Positions 9,340-18,859 are shown, numbered from the stretch's first letter. The stretch: 64,000 nucleotides of DNA from Candidatus Magnetocorallium paracelense (GCA_029001845.1 JAREWP010000050.1:43500-107499); one strand, 5' to 3'. Numbers and translations are program-made. Notes: a model not told the origin generated them from the sequence alone.

Positions 9340-10006
9340 GCTTTATCTCGATATTATCGATACCTGTGACACAAGCCCTCATCCCAGCAGACTGGAATAT
9401 AAAGCCCTAAAGGCAATATCTGAAATATTCGTTAAAGAATACGACACCGCAATCTCCATTACCCACCATGTGCTTCCCGAACTTTTAAAAAAAAGTCTGC
9501 AAGACACAGGCGATTCTCTTTTCTCTTCCCATATCCTGATAATTCCGCCGAGCACCGGATTCCTGCACAATGATGACGGTTTTTCCTCAATTATACAAAA
9601 GAGCGTGTCCGAGGGGCTGAGCGCCCTGAGTCTGCATTTTTGTTATACAGAGGAGAATATCACTCTTACAGAGACTTTTGGCGCCTATTATAACCGTGAG
9701 GTTCACAGACTGAAGGATCCTCTTTTTAAGCTCGAGCTTGGTTACGCCTCCTTTCTGCCGGTAGAGAGATTTGCCGCACTCAAGATATTTCAGCTCGAAT
9801 ATGACGAAATGACTCTCTCGATTTCTCCAAAATATAAAAACAGAGTAGAGCCTCTTGTTACGACGATGGATTTTCCCATTGTCACTGCCAACAGTTTCGG
9901 TAAGGGCTTTGCCTTTTCCTTTGGTTTTCATTCACTGGACGATCCTGTTGTCACGGAACTTCTGTCCCATTTATTGCTTTTTATCAGCAGAAATTGTAAT
10001 TACTGA
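9332..10006 (+). CDS. Unknown protein paired with the radical SAM gene
   Basis: A 224-residue protein of no family that I can name confidently. The start is ATG 9332 (a TTG directly before it at 9329 is an alternative) with AGGGAAG just upstream; it overlaps the radical SAM gene by 8 bp, indicating coupled translation. The layout of alternating strands and the C-terminal stretch VTANSFGKGFAFSFGFHSLD vaguely recalls ThuA/glutamine-amidotransferase-like sugar-associated folds, but no catalytic residues are recognisable. There is no signal peptide or membrane helix. It is possibly the substrate or a partner of the radical SAM enzyme. Confidence 0.65.
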   Translation: MNRLYLDIIDTCDTSPHPSRLEYKALKAISEIFVKEYDTAISITHHVLPELLKKSLQDTGDSLFSSHILIIPPSTGFLHNDDGFSSIIQKSVSEGLSALSLHFCYTEENITLTETFGAYYNREVHRLKDPLFKLELGYASFLPVERFAALKIFQLEYDEMTLSISPKYKNRVEPLVTTMDFPIVTANSFGKGFAFSFGFHSLDDPVVTELLSHLLLFISRNCNY

Positions 10007-10037
10007 GGGATCAAAGACAGTATTTGGAATTCAGAAT

Positions 10038-10070
10038 AAACGACTATGACCCTGGGGTTCATGGTCGTTT
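10038..10070 (+). terminator. Stem-loop downstream of the radical SAM/unknown gene pair
   Basis: An imperfect hairpin, AAACGACTATGACC paired with GGTTCATGGTCGTTT around a short loop, lies 30 bp after the stop at 10006. No strong T-run follows, so it may be a processing or decay barrier rather than a full intrinsic terminator. Confidence 0.4.
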
Positions 10071-10102
10071 GTCTCGAAAATAGACACCCACAAAATGTCG
10101 GG

Positions 10103-10200
10103 GTAGACCTGTGTGTCTGCCCCGGCGGTGGCAAACGAACAAAAAAAAGCGCCGGAGTAACGGCACGCGGCCGGGGCGAACACACAGGTTCGCCCCTACG
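10103..10200. repeat. Repeat family D copy 1 (GACCTGTGTGT inverted repeat)
   Basis: An inverted repeat, GGGGTAGACCTGTGTGTCTG on the left and ACACACAGGTTCGCCCC on the right, encloses GCGCCGGAGTAACGGCACGC. A shorter relative (GGGGCAGACCTCTATGTCCG then CACCGGAGTAACGGCATGC) lies at 33459-33528. Non-coding dispersed repeat. Confidence 0.65.
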
Positions 10201-10237
10201 ATTTTCATGTTTTGTAGCGACCCGGGGGCATGGACGT

Positions 10238-11143
10238 TTACTCCGATTTTAATGATCTTTGCAGTTCTTCGATTTTTTCCGCAGAAAGCCCGGTGTATCT
10301 CATAACCTTTTGCGGCGTTAATCCGTCTTCCAGCATATTTTTGGCGTCTTCGATTTTGCCCGCTTCCACTCCCTTCTCCATGCCTTTTTCCATCCCTTTT
10401 TCCATGCCCTCAAAAAGAGCTGATTCCACAAGAGAGCGTTCGTATCTTAAATTTTCGATATAAGCGTCATAAGCCATCCTCTCTTCTTCATCGAGGCTTA
10501 ACACATCGAGTCTCTTTTTTGCAGATATTATACTCTTTGCACTGAAAACATCCTTTATCTCGCCGGTCTTTAAAAAATATACCCATTCGTCGAACAAGTC
10601 TTCCATCTCTCCATGCTCGTCGAATTTACCGGTGCGAATTATGTAGTTCTCCGGAAATATCTCCTCAATTGCATTCAAACCAAACAGCTTCTGCTGTGCT
10701 TTGGTCAGCCTGAGTATGTCCTTTTTATGTACTCCTTTGAACTGTGTGGTTCCCTGATACAAATAATCCTCTCCAATTCCCAACTCAAAGTACACGATGC
10801 TTACAGTTACAACCTTTTTGACACTTCCGTAGAGGTCCCCCTCTTTCAAGTATTGTGTTATCAACCTGGAAGAGCCGTGCAGAATCCTGTGAAAGAAATC
10901 CAGCTCTTTTTCGTATTGAACTTCGACCAATATAAGCGTACCGGCAGAGTCTTTTGCCAGAAGATCCACTTTGCTCGATTTGTCGAACCTGCTATCCTTG
11001 TTGCTTTCACTCTCAAGGATATCTACGATTGTAATATCCTCATGAAGGAGCTCGCTTAAAAAACCTTCGAGAATATCGAAGTTGGCCTTATCCCTGAGAA
11101 TACGCTTAATAGCCCAGTCAAATGTAATCAGTCTTCTTTTCAT
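10238..11143 (-). CDS. Rpn family PD-(D/E)XK nuclease / putative transposase-like protein
   Basis: A 301-residue protein of the Rpn/TIGR01784 (PF12784-type) group. The N-terminus (FDWAIKRILRDKANFDILEG) and the nuclease signature (VDLLAKDSAGTLILVEVQYE: D, then E-x-Q) are clear. The C-terminal tail holds a short in-frame repeat, GMEK three times, and a small helical unit (MRYTGLSAEKIEELQ). Rpn proteins are recombination-promoting DNA nucleases, and many contain such low-complexity tails that change length. It is isolated, flanked by repeat elements on both sides. A second, more diverged relative is at 40425-41495. Confidence 0.85.
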   Translation of the reverse strand: MKRRLITFDWAIKRILRDKANFDILEGFLSELLHEDITIVDILESESNKDSRFDKSSKVDLLAKDSAGTLILVEVQYEKELDFFHRILHGSSRLITQYLKEGDLYGSVKKVVTVSIVYFELGIGEDYLYQGTTQFKGVHKKDILRLTKAQQKLFGLNAIEEIFPENYIIRTGKFDEHGEMEDLFDEWVYFLKTGEIKDVFSAKSIISAKKRLDVLSLDEEERMAYDAYIENLRYERSLVESALFEGMEKGMEKGMEKGVEAGKIEDAKNMLEDGLTPQKVMRYTGLSAEKIEELQRSLKSE

Positions 11144-11220
11144 ATTGTTTTTTAATCGAAACAGTTAAAGTATGCGACGATTTGTCTCTGTTTTAAAATA
11201 ACGCCTTCGTCGGATTTCAT

Positions 11221-11256
11221 AAATGTAGCCGCAGGCTGAAGCCTGCGGCTACATTT
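11221..11256. repeat. REP-like palindrome copy 3 (perfect short form)
   Basis: A near-perfect 36-bp palindrome, TGTAGCCGCAGGCT with AGCCTGCGGCTACA, followed by a T7 run, so it could also act as an intrinsic terminator on the plus strand. Directly after it, 11261-11290 forms another hairpin (CCCTCTCCCCCTT with AAGGGGGAGAGGG). These fill the space between the Rpn gene and the cas operon. Confidence 0.75.
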
Positions 11257-11332
11257 TTTTACTCCCTCTCCCCCTTTGAAGGGGGAGAGGGTTGGGGTGA
11301 GGGAGTTGTTTCCCCTAACTCTTCGATTATTT

Positions 11333-11486
11333 GTAACAGTTCACGGGGGTCAGGGATCAGAGGTCAGTTACTGCTATAACTTCTTCATCCATTGTCCGAT
11401 AGGCTATTATTACTCATAAATCCGATTATTTTATTGGTGAAAGACTCTGTCATATAAAACCGGCCTCCGACCCCTGTGAACTATTA
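11333..11486. mobile_element. MITE-C copy 2 (154 bp)
   Basis: Inverted ends GTAACAGTTCACGGGGGTCA and (read backwards) TAATAGTTCACAGGGGTCGG bound a non-coding element flanked by a perfect 9-bp duplication, CGATTATTT, at 11324-11332 and 11487-11495. Its sequence aligns with the reverse complement of the interrupted element at 3765-4061. The rest of 11496-11751 is AT-rich leader DNA of the cas operon; a TATACT box near 11705 is a possible -10 element. Confidence 0.82.
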
Positions 11487-11751
11487 CGATTATTTTAATT
11501 ATAGCACGATTCGACCTGAGTTTATAAGATTGCAGCCCCTTACAGATTCAAATGTTCATCGTTGAGAGTTTAAACAGGAAAAAATGGAGTAAAACGAAAA
11601 TATTGAAGCACGATAATTGACTTTTTCATTTTTTTGCCTGATTTCTATAAAAAAAAAGCAAATATGTCAAGAGTTTTATTTTTTGATGTTGTATGATAGC
11701 GCTTATACTGTTCACCGACCCTAAATGCCGAAATGTAAGGAGTTTTAATCC

Positions 11752-12594
11752 ATGAGAATAAAAATCGAGCTTACAGGTACGAAAAATACTTTCCTGCCCA
11801 AAGGGTTCAATGCCTGTATTCAGGGGGTTATTTATAACTTTCTCGATCGTTTGGACGCCCAATGGCTTCATAACAACGGATACATGTACGAAAAAAGAAG
11901 TTTTAAGCTTTTTACCTTTTCCCCGTTACTTGAAAAAGGTCGTTATCTGAAGAGAGAGGGGCTGTTTGTATTTCCTCAACAGATAAGTTTTTACATCTCT
12001 TCACCTGTGGACTGGATCATACAGCAGCTTGCTGAGAATCTCACAATAAGTGAAAAGGTGATTCTGGGAGAAAACACAATGCGAATATCGTCTCTCTTTT
12101 TTACGGTGCCCGGAGTAATAACCAAAAGAAGAACAAAGTTGAGAGCCCTGTCGCCTGTTGAGACACACTCCACTGTTATAAAGCCTGACGGCAGAAAGGT
12201 AACGCACTATTACACCCCCTTTGAAGAGGAGTTCTCAAGGCTTGTGAATGAAAATTTAAAGAAAAAGTGGACAGCCTTTTTTAACAGGCCCTGCACCCAT
12301 GATATTTCCATTAAACCTCTGTTTAGAGGCAGCAACAACGAGAGAATTCAATATTTCGGAACCGGAAAGAATAGAACCTTGATAAAGGGGTGGAAAGGAA
12401 CGTTTCTTGCCACAGGAGACACCCGATTTCTCCAGTTCGCCCTTGAAACCGGTCTTGGCAGCAGAAACTCCAATGGTTTCGGCATGGTGGAAGTGGCGGA
12501 TGAGGATAATGAGAAGGTGGAGATTAATTTAACGGGATTGAAGGGAAGTAAAAGCACTGAGAGTGCAGATACAAATGGAGGAGTTGAGAGATGA
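11752..12594 (+). CDS. cas6: Cas6 pre-crRNA endoribonuclease
   Basis: A 280-residue RAMP protein with two ferredoxin-like halves and the C-terminal glycine-rich loop typical of Cas6 (GLGSRNSNGFGMVEV, about residues 230-244). It cleaves the repeat RNA of the array transcript to produce mature crRNAs with an 8-nt repeat tag, which would be ATTGAAAC here. It is first in the cas operon, with AAGGAG 8 bases before ATG 11752, and overlaps cas8 by 4 bp. The catalytic residue cannot be assigned by eye. Confidence 0.93.
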   Translation: MRIKIELTGTKNTFLPKGFNACIQGVIYNFLDRLDAQWLHNNGYMYEKRSFKLFTFSPLLEKGRYLKREGLFVFPQQISFYISSPVDWIIQQLAENLTISEKVILGENTMRISSLFFTVPGVITKRRTKLRALSPVETHSTVIKPDGRKVTHYYTPFEEEFSRLVNENLKKKWTAFFNRPCTHDISIKPLFRGSNNERIQYFGTGKNRTLIKGWKGTFLATGDTRFLQFALETGLGSRNSNGFGMVEVADEDNEKVEINLTGLKGSKSTESADTNGGVER

Positions 12595-14504
12595 TTAAAG
12601 AGATCGTCGAATTTTCCAGGGAGCTTGAAAGCGCAGGTATTTACGAAAGAGTAACAGAGGAAAATAAAAAAATTGATAAACCAATCATGGTAATTCCTGT
12701 CGATGAAGAACTGACACAAATTCTGACGGATGATATTTATTTTGTTTTCAAAGCAGTTGAAAATGAGTTTTGCATTTTGGATGAAAGTAATGGAAAAGAG
12801 AAACGAGTTGAAGTGAAGCAGCCTGAGAATTCCAAAATTAAAATTAAAGCCATCCAAGAGGAATCAGTACAGTGGAGGGAAATTTTAAAATCTATCCCTA
12901 TTATTACAAGAAAATTAAAAGGGGATGAAAAAGGCGGCAAAAGTATTGGCTCTAATAAAGGAACAAACTCATATCATATTTTAATATTTGAAGGAAAATT
13001 TAAAGATGGTGGCATTTCAAACAAAAAAGGTAAGAAGGTTTTTAAAGGAGATTTATTTAATTGCGATTTTGGCTTTTTTCAAAAATTGTCGGACACATAT
13101 AGAAAAGAGAATATTATTAAAGGCATTCCAACAAGTTCAGAGAGAGGAACTCTCATATCATTGTTGGAACAAGTTGCATTGGAAGATAATAGGACACAGA
13201 TTTGGAGGCAGATTGAGCTATTTAAGAATTGTTTTGTATCAAGTAATTTGCAAAATAAAGTGCAAACAGCATCCTTTGACTCATTGCGGATTATAATTAT
13301 GTTACCGCAAAAATACTATCCTGACTATTCTGCGTGGTATTCCGATTATATAAAAAAGAAAATTTTTGTGGTGGAAAAAGAAAGTGATTATTTTAACGGT
13401 GAATGCCCTATATGTAAGGCTTCGAATAAAAAGCTATTTCTCCCGAATTCATTTAATAATATGGACGAAGGTAAGCCATTCTTAAAACATTTACATAGAT
13501 ACAGAAATATTAACATTGCCATTTGTAAGGATTGCGCTCTGTCAATATACAAATTTCAGGAGTATTTTCTGGTTAGATTACATATGACGATTTTCCCTTT
13601 ATTCACAGTAAAGGAGTTAAGAGTCAATGCTCTGACTCTTTTCCAAAATCAGCAAAGAATCAAAAAGCAGTCATTTAAAAGAATAATAGATGAAATCTAC
13701 AGAAAAACTTCAATCGACACACTTGACTTTATTTTAATGCTTTATAAAGATGACATACTCTTTTTTGACTATATTACAGGTTTTCAATATAAATTCAACG
13801 ATATAAACCTCTTTGAAATTGAAAAAAAATTTAATGAAATTTTTTTTGACTCTTACCTGTTGGAGAATTATTTTACTTCGAAGGTAGATACAAAAGAGAG
13901 GAACAGAGATAGGATGATCTATAGATATAGAAAACAGTTGTTTGATTTCTTCTATCGCGCTAAATATCGTGGTATAGATAAGGCTTTCCTTAGGGATATG
14001 TATTTTGAGGTCTTAAAAATCGAGATTGGTCAGTTGGTCAGTGGAGCTAAAAGTTATAACAAATTAGTTAGTAATCACAAGAAGTATCTGGAACTGAATA
14101 CAATATTTAAGGGGGAAATGATGGAAACAATTAAAGCTATTAAAGACAAAAAAAGGATAGAAGACCTTGAGAGTTTTGCTTTTTATGCCGGACAGATTTC
14201 TTATTACCTTTTATCTCAGTCAAAGGCGGAACAGAAAAAGCACTCTCTTATAGAGCCTTTTGTCAATGTTGTTAATTTTAGAATCCTGGGTAAACAAATT
14301 GAGAATTTGTTCAATACATATAAACATTCTATCGATTTTGGCAGTCACAGGTTTAATGCCATGATGTCTGGTTTTTGGGCGTTTCTGTATGACCACAACG
14401 ACGAAGAGTTTACGAACGATCTTAAAATTCTCTTTTACGCCGGATATTTTGACAGAGAAAATAATATATTTTTCGAAAGGAGATCAAATGATGGGGGAAA
14501 ATAA
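12591..14504 (+). CDS. cas8b: Cas8b large subunit (Csh1/TM1802 type)
   Basis: A 637-residue protein with a central zinc-finger pair, CPICKA (about residue 272) and CKDC (about 310), the pattern seen in the Csh1/Cas8b1 family of type I-B systems. It is the large subunit of Cascade and is expected to recognise the PAM and nucleate target unwinding. It is lysine-rich, with lower GC than neighbouring housekeeping genes, as is common for cas8. It overlaps cas6 by 4 bp and cas7 by 17 bp. Assignment rests on the zinc fingers, size and position; Cas8 families diverge strongly. Confidence 0.88.
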   Translation: MIKEIVEFSRELESAGIYERVTEENKKIDKPIMVIPVDEELTQILTDDIYFVFKAVENEFCILDESNGKEKRVEVKQPENSKIKIKAIQEESVQWREILKSIPIITRKLKGDEKGGKSIGSNKGTNSYHILIFEGKFKDGGISNKKGKKVFKGDLFNCDFGFFQKLSDTYRKENIIKGIPTSSERGTLISLLEQVALEDNRTQIWRQIELFKNCFVSSNLQNKVQTASFDSLRIIIMLPQKYYPDYSAWYSDYIKKKIFVVEKESDYFNGECPICKASNKKLFLPNSFNNMDEGKPFLKHLHRYRNINIAICKDCALSIYKFQEYFLVRLHMTIFPLFTVKELRVNALTLFQNQQRIKKQSFKRIIDEIYRKTSIDTLDFILMLYKDDILFFDYITGFQYKFNDINLFEIEKKFNEIFFDSYLLENYFTSKVDTKERNRDRMIYRYRKQLFDFFYRAKYRGIDKAFLRDMYFEVLKIEIGQLVSGAKSYNKLVSNHKKYLELNTIFKGEMMETIKAIKDKKRIEDLESFAFYAGQISYYLLSQSKAEQKKHSLIEPFVNVVNFRILGKQIENLFNTYKHSIDFGSHRFNAMMSGFWAFLYDHNDEEFTNDLKILFYAGYFDRENNIFFERRSNDGGK

Positions 14505-15432
14505 TAAGTTTTTTAATAAAAGATGTTACGGTATCGCTATAGTAAAAAGCGAAAACAGTTGCTTTAATGCAGATTTCACGGGACAACCAAGACGCTTGCC
14601 AGATCAAAACGGTACTATTTATGCTACTGACAAGGCCTTGAAATATGCAATAAGGAAGTATTGGGTCGATAAAAATTTAAATGTTTTTGTATGGAAAACT
14701 TTTAAAGAGAAGGATGGTGATTATCTACCTAATACCCTTGAGGAGAGATACAATTATATGTGTAAGATAATGGATAAGAAAATTCCGCTAGATCTCTTTT
14801 CGGAGTGTATTGACACAAAACTTTTTGGAATAACCTTTGCCATGAAGTCAAAAAAAGAGAAGGAAAATAAAAATCTTTCTTTAACCGGAGCGGTGCAGAT
14901 AAGCTATGGAGTAAATCGTTTTGATGATAATACAATTTATTCAAACGATATTCTATCTCCATATGCAGATAAGGAAGGAGCCAGGAGTAGTACTATCGGA
15001 AACGAAAGTAAAGCGAAGGAAGTTTTTTATGTTTATGACTTCGTAGTCAATCCCAAGAATTCTGTCGATCACTTTAGAAACGATAAAGAGGTTGTTAACA
15101 AAATGAGTATTACCAACGACGAAATTGACTCTTTAAAAGAGGCTTTAAAACATGCTGTAACAAATTTAAACACTTCCTCAAAAATTGGCTCTGAGAATGT
15201 TCTTACCCTTTTTATAACATTGAAGGAGAATTCAAAGTCTCAGATTCCAATGCTTAAAAATCTTGTGAAAGTCAAAAAAGAGGATGATGAGGCTGCTGTA
15301 GTGGATTTAAGCAAAATTACAGAGATAATCGATTCCTGTGACGCCGAAAAAACAGAGCTTTTTTATAATAAAAGTACAATAAGGGTAGACGGGTATAAAT
15401 CTAATGAATTGCATATTATTAGTTTAATGTAA
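14488..15432 (+). CDS. cas7: Cas7 backbone subunit (Csh2 type)
   Basis: A 314-residue RAMP protein starting MMGENNKFFNKRCYGIAIVK, with the Csh2 pattern of an early hairpin-forming segment (DFTGQPRRLPDQNGTIYATD) and the mid-protein DTKLFGITFA and GAVQISYG motifs. Multiple copies coat the crRNA in Cascade. The frame stays open upstream to 14389, but the AAAGGAG at 14476-14483 and homology-like content support ATG 14488 (or 14491). It lies between cas8b and cas5, as in type I-B operons. Confidence 0.93.
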   Translation: MMGENNKFFNKRCYGIAIVKSENSCFNADFTGQPRRLPDQNGTIYATDKALKYAIRKYWVDKNLNVFVWKTFKEKDGDYLPNTLEERYNYMCKIMDKKIPLDLFSECIDTKLFGITFAMKSKKEKENKNLSLTGAVQISYGVNRFDDNTIYSNDILSPYADKEGARSSTIGNESKAKEVFYVYDFVVNPKNSVDHFRNDKEVVNKMSITNDEIDSLKEALKHAVTNLNTSSKIGSENVLTLFITLKENSKSQIPMLKNLVKVKKEDDEAAVVDLSKITEIIDSCDAEKTELFYNKSTIRVDGYKSNELHIISLM

Positions 15433-15445
15433 AGAAAGGATTGTC

Positions 15446-16252
15446 ATGGAAAGTTTCTCTTTTGACCTGATTGGCGAGTTTGCTTTTTTTAAGAAAAACG
15501 ATTGTAATGGCTTAGTATACATCAGCTATAACTTTATCCATAAACCTGTCATCTTAGGTATCATAGGCGCAATTATGGGAATTCCCGGTTTATCCATGGC
15601 TGAACAAGGGAAATTTCCCGAGTATTTTTCATTACTTAAGGATATTAATTTATCTATAAAACCTTACTATCATGAGCCGTTTAAAAAAGTAGTCACTGGC
15701 TTTAATAATTCCAGTGGCCTGGCTTCTGCAAGTTCTGACAACCATGGACAAACATGGCAGATCAAAGAGGAAGTCCTCATTGGAAACCCTTACATCAAGT
15801 TTACAATCTTTATCCTTGATGAAGGATCGATAGATGTATCATTTATGGAAAAACTAAAAACACGCCTCCAAAAAGGCGAGACCGAGTACCCGCTCTATTT
15901 TGGGAAAAACGAATTCTTTGCTTATCATGAAGGGTATGATGAGTATGAAGTACAAAAGTTGACAGAGAGAGAGGTCTTTGTTCATTCGTTAATAAAAAAA
16001 GGCAATCGAGAGGATGGAGAAACAGTCTCCATAAAGGAGTTGAGTTTCTCTGACTTTGATCCCTTCGATTTGGAGTCTGTTGGCGGAAATACGATTTATG
16101 AGCATCTGCCATACGATTTCGATAACCAGGGATTTTATAAAAAGGATATTTTTATGTTTACTCAAAAGAAACTCATAATCAATAAGAGCGACGGCTTTTA
16201 CACCTTACAGAGTAAAGCAGGAAAGGAGTCCTTTAATGTTCAATTTATCTGA
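15446..16252 (+). CDS. cas5: Cas5 (type I-B)
   Basis: A 268-residue RAMP protein with the Cas5 N-terminal pattern: a beta-strand FDLIGEFAFFKKNDCN, then a hydrophobic GIIGAIMGIPG helix region. Cas5 caps the 5' handle of the crRNA in Cascade. AAAGGA precedes ATG 15446. The 3' end overlaps cas3 by 17 bp. Its position after cas7 and before cas3 is diagnostic of I-B. Confidence 0.92.
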   Translation: MESFSFDLIGEFAFFKKNDCNGLVYISYNFIHKPVILGIIGAIMGIPGLSMAEQGKFPEYFSLLKDINLSIKPYYHEPFKKVVTGFNNSSGLASASSDNHGQTWQIKEEVLIGNPYIKFTIFILDEGSIDVSFMEKLKTRLQKGETEYPLYFGKNEFFAYHEGYDEYEVQKLTEREVFVHSLIKKGNREDGETVSIKELSFSDFDPFDLESVGGNTIYEHLPYDFDNQGFYKKDIFMFTQKKLIINKSDGFYTLQSKAGKESFNVQFI

Positions 16253-18851
16253 AAAAGAGCTTAGTTCATATTACGCCCACAGTAAAAAGGATTCTCCTCC
16301 TGAAAGCTTTGTTCTCCACTCTGAGATAACTCTGAAATACTATGATAAAATTATCGATCTTTACGGGCTGGATTCCGTTTTTTCGAGGTTAATCGAAGAT
16401 ATCAATCTAAACGATACTTCTGCAAAAAATACTGCAATAAGAGCGGATATTATAAAAAAGGCTCTCAGAGATTTTGTTGCTTTCCATGATCTGGGTAAAC
16501 TCGATAAAGAGGTCCAGGAAAAATTCACAGGTAAAGAAAACAAATCCACTCACAGCGACAAGAGTTATTTTATAATTCTCTACAAACTCCTTGTAATGCA
16601 AAAGCAAAATACATTAAACGGAAAGGAGTTTATTTGTCTTTTTCTTCTTCTCTATTCAGTATATAAACACCACGGACGATTGGACGACATAATTGAGGAT
16701 TTGGAAAAAATCGGATGTCGTTTTGACAGAGACAGGACAATCGCCATTTTAACCGCTCTAAATGAACCGATCGACGAGGATGCTTTAGGCCTGCCCGGTA
16801 ATAAGAATTTCTGGACAAGATGGAAAGGGGAGAATGAAAAAAGACTTATCCGAATGCTCAGTTCACAGAGCCTCTCCTTTTTTACTCTTTTCAAACTACA
16901 GCACTCCCTGCTTATAACATCAGACTATTACGCCACCATGGAGTTTACAACCGGCAGAGATTTTAAAATACATACCCTCGATATGGAGACAACAAATGAA
17001 ATCTCTCGCAGGTTTCATGGCGATACAATGAGTGGAGATAACTTTAATCCCCGCATAAATCTTGACAGAGATATCCATATTTCCAAGAATTTAAATGACA
17101 TCGCCAGTGAAAATAAGGGCGAAGCGCTCAATGAATTACGTTCCCTTCTGAATGTTTATGCAGAAGAGAGGGTGGCAAAGTTTTTAGATGAAAAAAACGA
17201 CAATTATGTCTGCTTTCTCCCTGTACCTACAGGAGGCGGTAAAACGAATATCTCTCTCCGTCTGGCTCTGAAAATAATGGAGAAAAGAGACGAGATAAGA
17301 AAGCTTTTTTATGTGTTTCCTTTTATTAATCTTATAGAGCAGTCTTATGACTACCTTGAAAAGTTTATCGGAAAGGATCATATGGCCCGTCTGGATTCCG
17401 GGAATATCGAATTATCGGAGTCCCATGAGGAGAGGGAAGGCGTTGCAAAATATGTGGACAATCTCTTTTTTAATTACCCTATTTTGTTTATAAGCCATGT
17501 AAGATTTTTCGATCTTTTTTTAAGGAATGAAAAGAACAGTAACTATAATTTTCATCAACTGGCGAACAGTATTGTGATTATTGATGAAATTCAGGCATAC
17601 AGTGTTACTGTTTGGACTGAAATCTCCTGTCTCCTTAATGCAACAGGCCGCTTTATGAATACCCGCTTTATTATAATGAGCGCCACACTACCTGCCATCG
17701 ATATCTTGTCGGAGAGTCGTTTTCCTGCGTTGTTTAACAATAGATTTACAGAGGCCCTTTACAATCATGAACTTTTTAAGAGAACTTCGATCAAAGCGGA
17801 GAAATCTCTTAAAATGGCTGACAAAAAGGATAAACAGTCAATCGTTAAATTTACGGACAAACTATTGAAAAAAGGAACAGGACACTCTAAAATTCTTGTT
17901 GTTCTTAATACAGTAAAAGATTCTCTGGAAATTTACAGTGCAATCTGTGAATCTAAAGTTTATAAAAAGGAGTTTAACGGTTACGAGCTCTTGTTGCTCA
18001 ATTCGACGATACTTGATGATAGAAGAAAAAGGATAATCGAAACCTGTAAACAGAGTGACGCTAAAGCGATTCTGATTTCGACACAGTCTGTAGAGGCAGG
18101 TGTGGATATCGATTTTGACATTGGATTCAGGGCGTATGCGCCCTTTGATTCCATTGTTCAGGTAGCAGGGAGGATTAATAGAAACAACAAAAAAAATATG
18201 GGAGAGCTTATTGTTTTTAAAGACGAGAAGTATAAATATGTGTACAGGGATGACTTCAGGGCTAAAGCGACTCGAAGCATGGAAGACGATTTTTTTAAAA
18301 AAACCGAACCTGTTAATGAGAGGAATGAAATAATCGGGTTTTACGATAGGATTATCGAAGAAGTAAAAAATGATAATGAGACTCCCTTTAAGGAGAGCTC
18401 GAGATCGAATGTATCGGATATGGCGAACCTCTTTTTCAAACAGGTCGATAAGAATGTCGCTCTTATAGAGGGCGACACCATAGCTCTCTTTATCCCGGCA
18501 GACATAGAAGCTTCTTCCTATGGAGAGTTTGTATATAAGGAGTTTATGTCAAATGGTTATATCTCCGGCGAAAAGGTATGGCTGGCCTATGAGTCTCTCT
18601 TTTTAGAAGGTGGTTATTCTTATGAAACAATGACAGTAGTCAGAAATTTCTCCAAACTTCTGTGTCCCTTTACGATTAATCTTTTTAACTCCCGTACTGA
18701 GAGTGGAAAACTAAAGGATGTTTTGAAAGGTGGGATGCGCTATGGATATTTCTATTGCCGCAATTACGAAAAATATTATAACAAAAAGAGCGGTCTCGAT
18801 CCCGATAAATTTAAAAAGGAAGTAACAGGCAGAGAATATCTGATTTTATAG
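16236..18851 (+). CDS. cas3: Cas3 HD nuclease-helicase
   Basis: An 871-residue fusion of HD nuclease and superfamily 2 helicase. HD-domain residues: H28 (VLHSE), FHDLGKLD near residue 84 and KHHGRLD near 147. Helicase: Walker A PTGGGKT near 330-336, motif II DEIQ near 450, MSATLP (motif III) and motif VI QVAGRINRNN near 642-651. It is recruited by Cascade after target binding and degrades target DNA 3' to 5'. AAGGAG precedes ATG 16236. All the motifs look intact, so the interference module seems functional. Confidence 0.97.
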   Translation: MFNLSEKELSSYYAHSKKDSPPESFVLHSEITLKYYDKIIDLYGLDSVFSRLIEDINLNDTSAKNTAIRADIIKKALRDFVAFHDLGKLDKEVQEKFTGKENKSTHSDKSYFIILYKLLVMQKQNTLNGKEFICLFLLLYSVYKHHGRLDDIIEDLEKIGCRFDRDRTIAILTALNEPIDEDALGLPGNKNFWTRWKGENEKRLIRMLSSQSLSFFTLFKLQHSLLITSDYYATMEFTTGRDFKIHTLDMETTNEISRRFHGDTMSGDNFNPRINLDRDIHISKNLNDIASENKGEALNELRSLLNVYAEERVAKFLDEKNDNYVCFLPVPTGGGKTNISLRLALKIMEKRDEIRKLFYVFPFINLIEQSYDYLEKFIGKDHMARLDSGNIELSESHEEREGVAKYVDNLFFNYPILFISHVRFFDLFLRNEKNSNYNFHQLANSIVIIDEIQAYSVTVWTEISCLLNATGRFMNTRFIIMSATLPAIDILSESRFPALFNNRFTEALYNHELFKRTSIKAEKSLKMADKKDKQSIVKFTDKLLKKGTGHSKILVVLNTVKDSLEIYSAICESKVYKKEFNGYELLLLNSTILDDRRKRIIETCKQSDAKAILISTQSVEAGVDIDFDIGFRAYAPFDSIVQVAGRINRNNKKNMGELIVFKDEKYKYVYRDDFRAKATRSMEDDFFKKTEPVNERNEIIGFYDRIIEEVKNDNETPFKESSRSNVSDMANLFFKQVDKNVALIEGDTIALFIPADIEASSYGEFVYKEFMSNGYISGEKVWLAYESLFLEGGYSYETMTVVRNFSKLLCPFTINLFNSRTESGKLKDVLKGGMRYGYFYCRNYEKYYNKKSGLDPDKFKKEVTGREYLIL

Positions 18852-18859
18852 GGAAGAGT

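Noticed and set aside
10238..11143. Calling the Rpn gene a complete transposon
   Set aside because: No terminal inverted repeats or target duplication bound this gene; the neighbouring inverted repeats belong to separate families.
14389..14487. Upstream extension of cas7
   Set aside because: It overlaps cas8b by over 100 bp; a good ribosome binding site lies just before ATG 14488.
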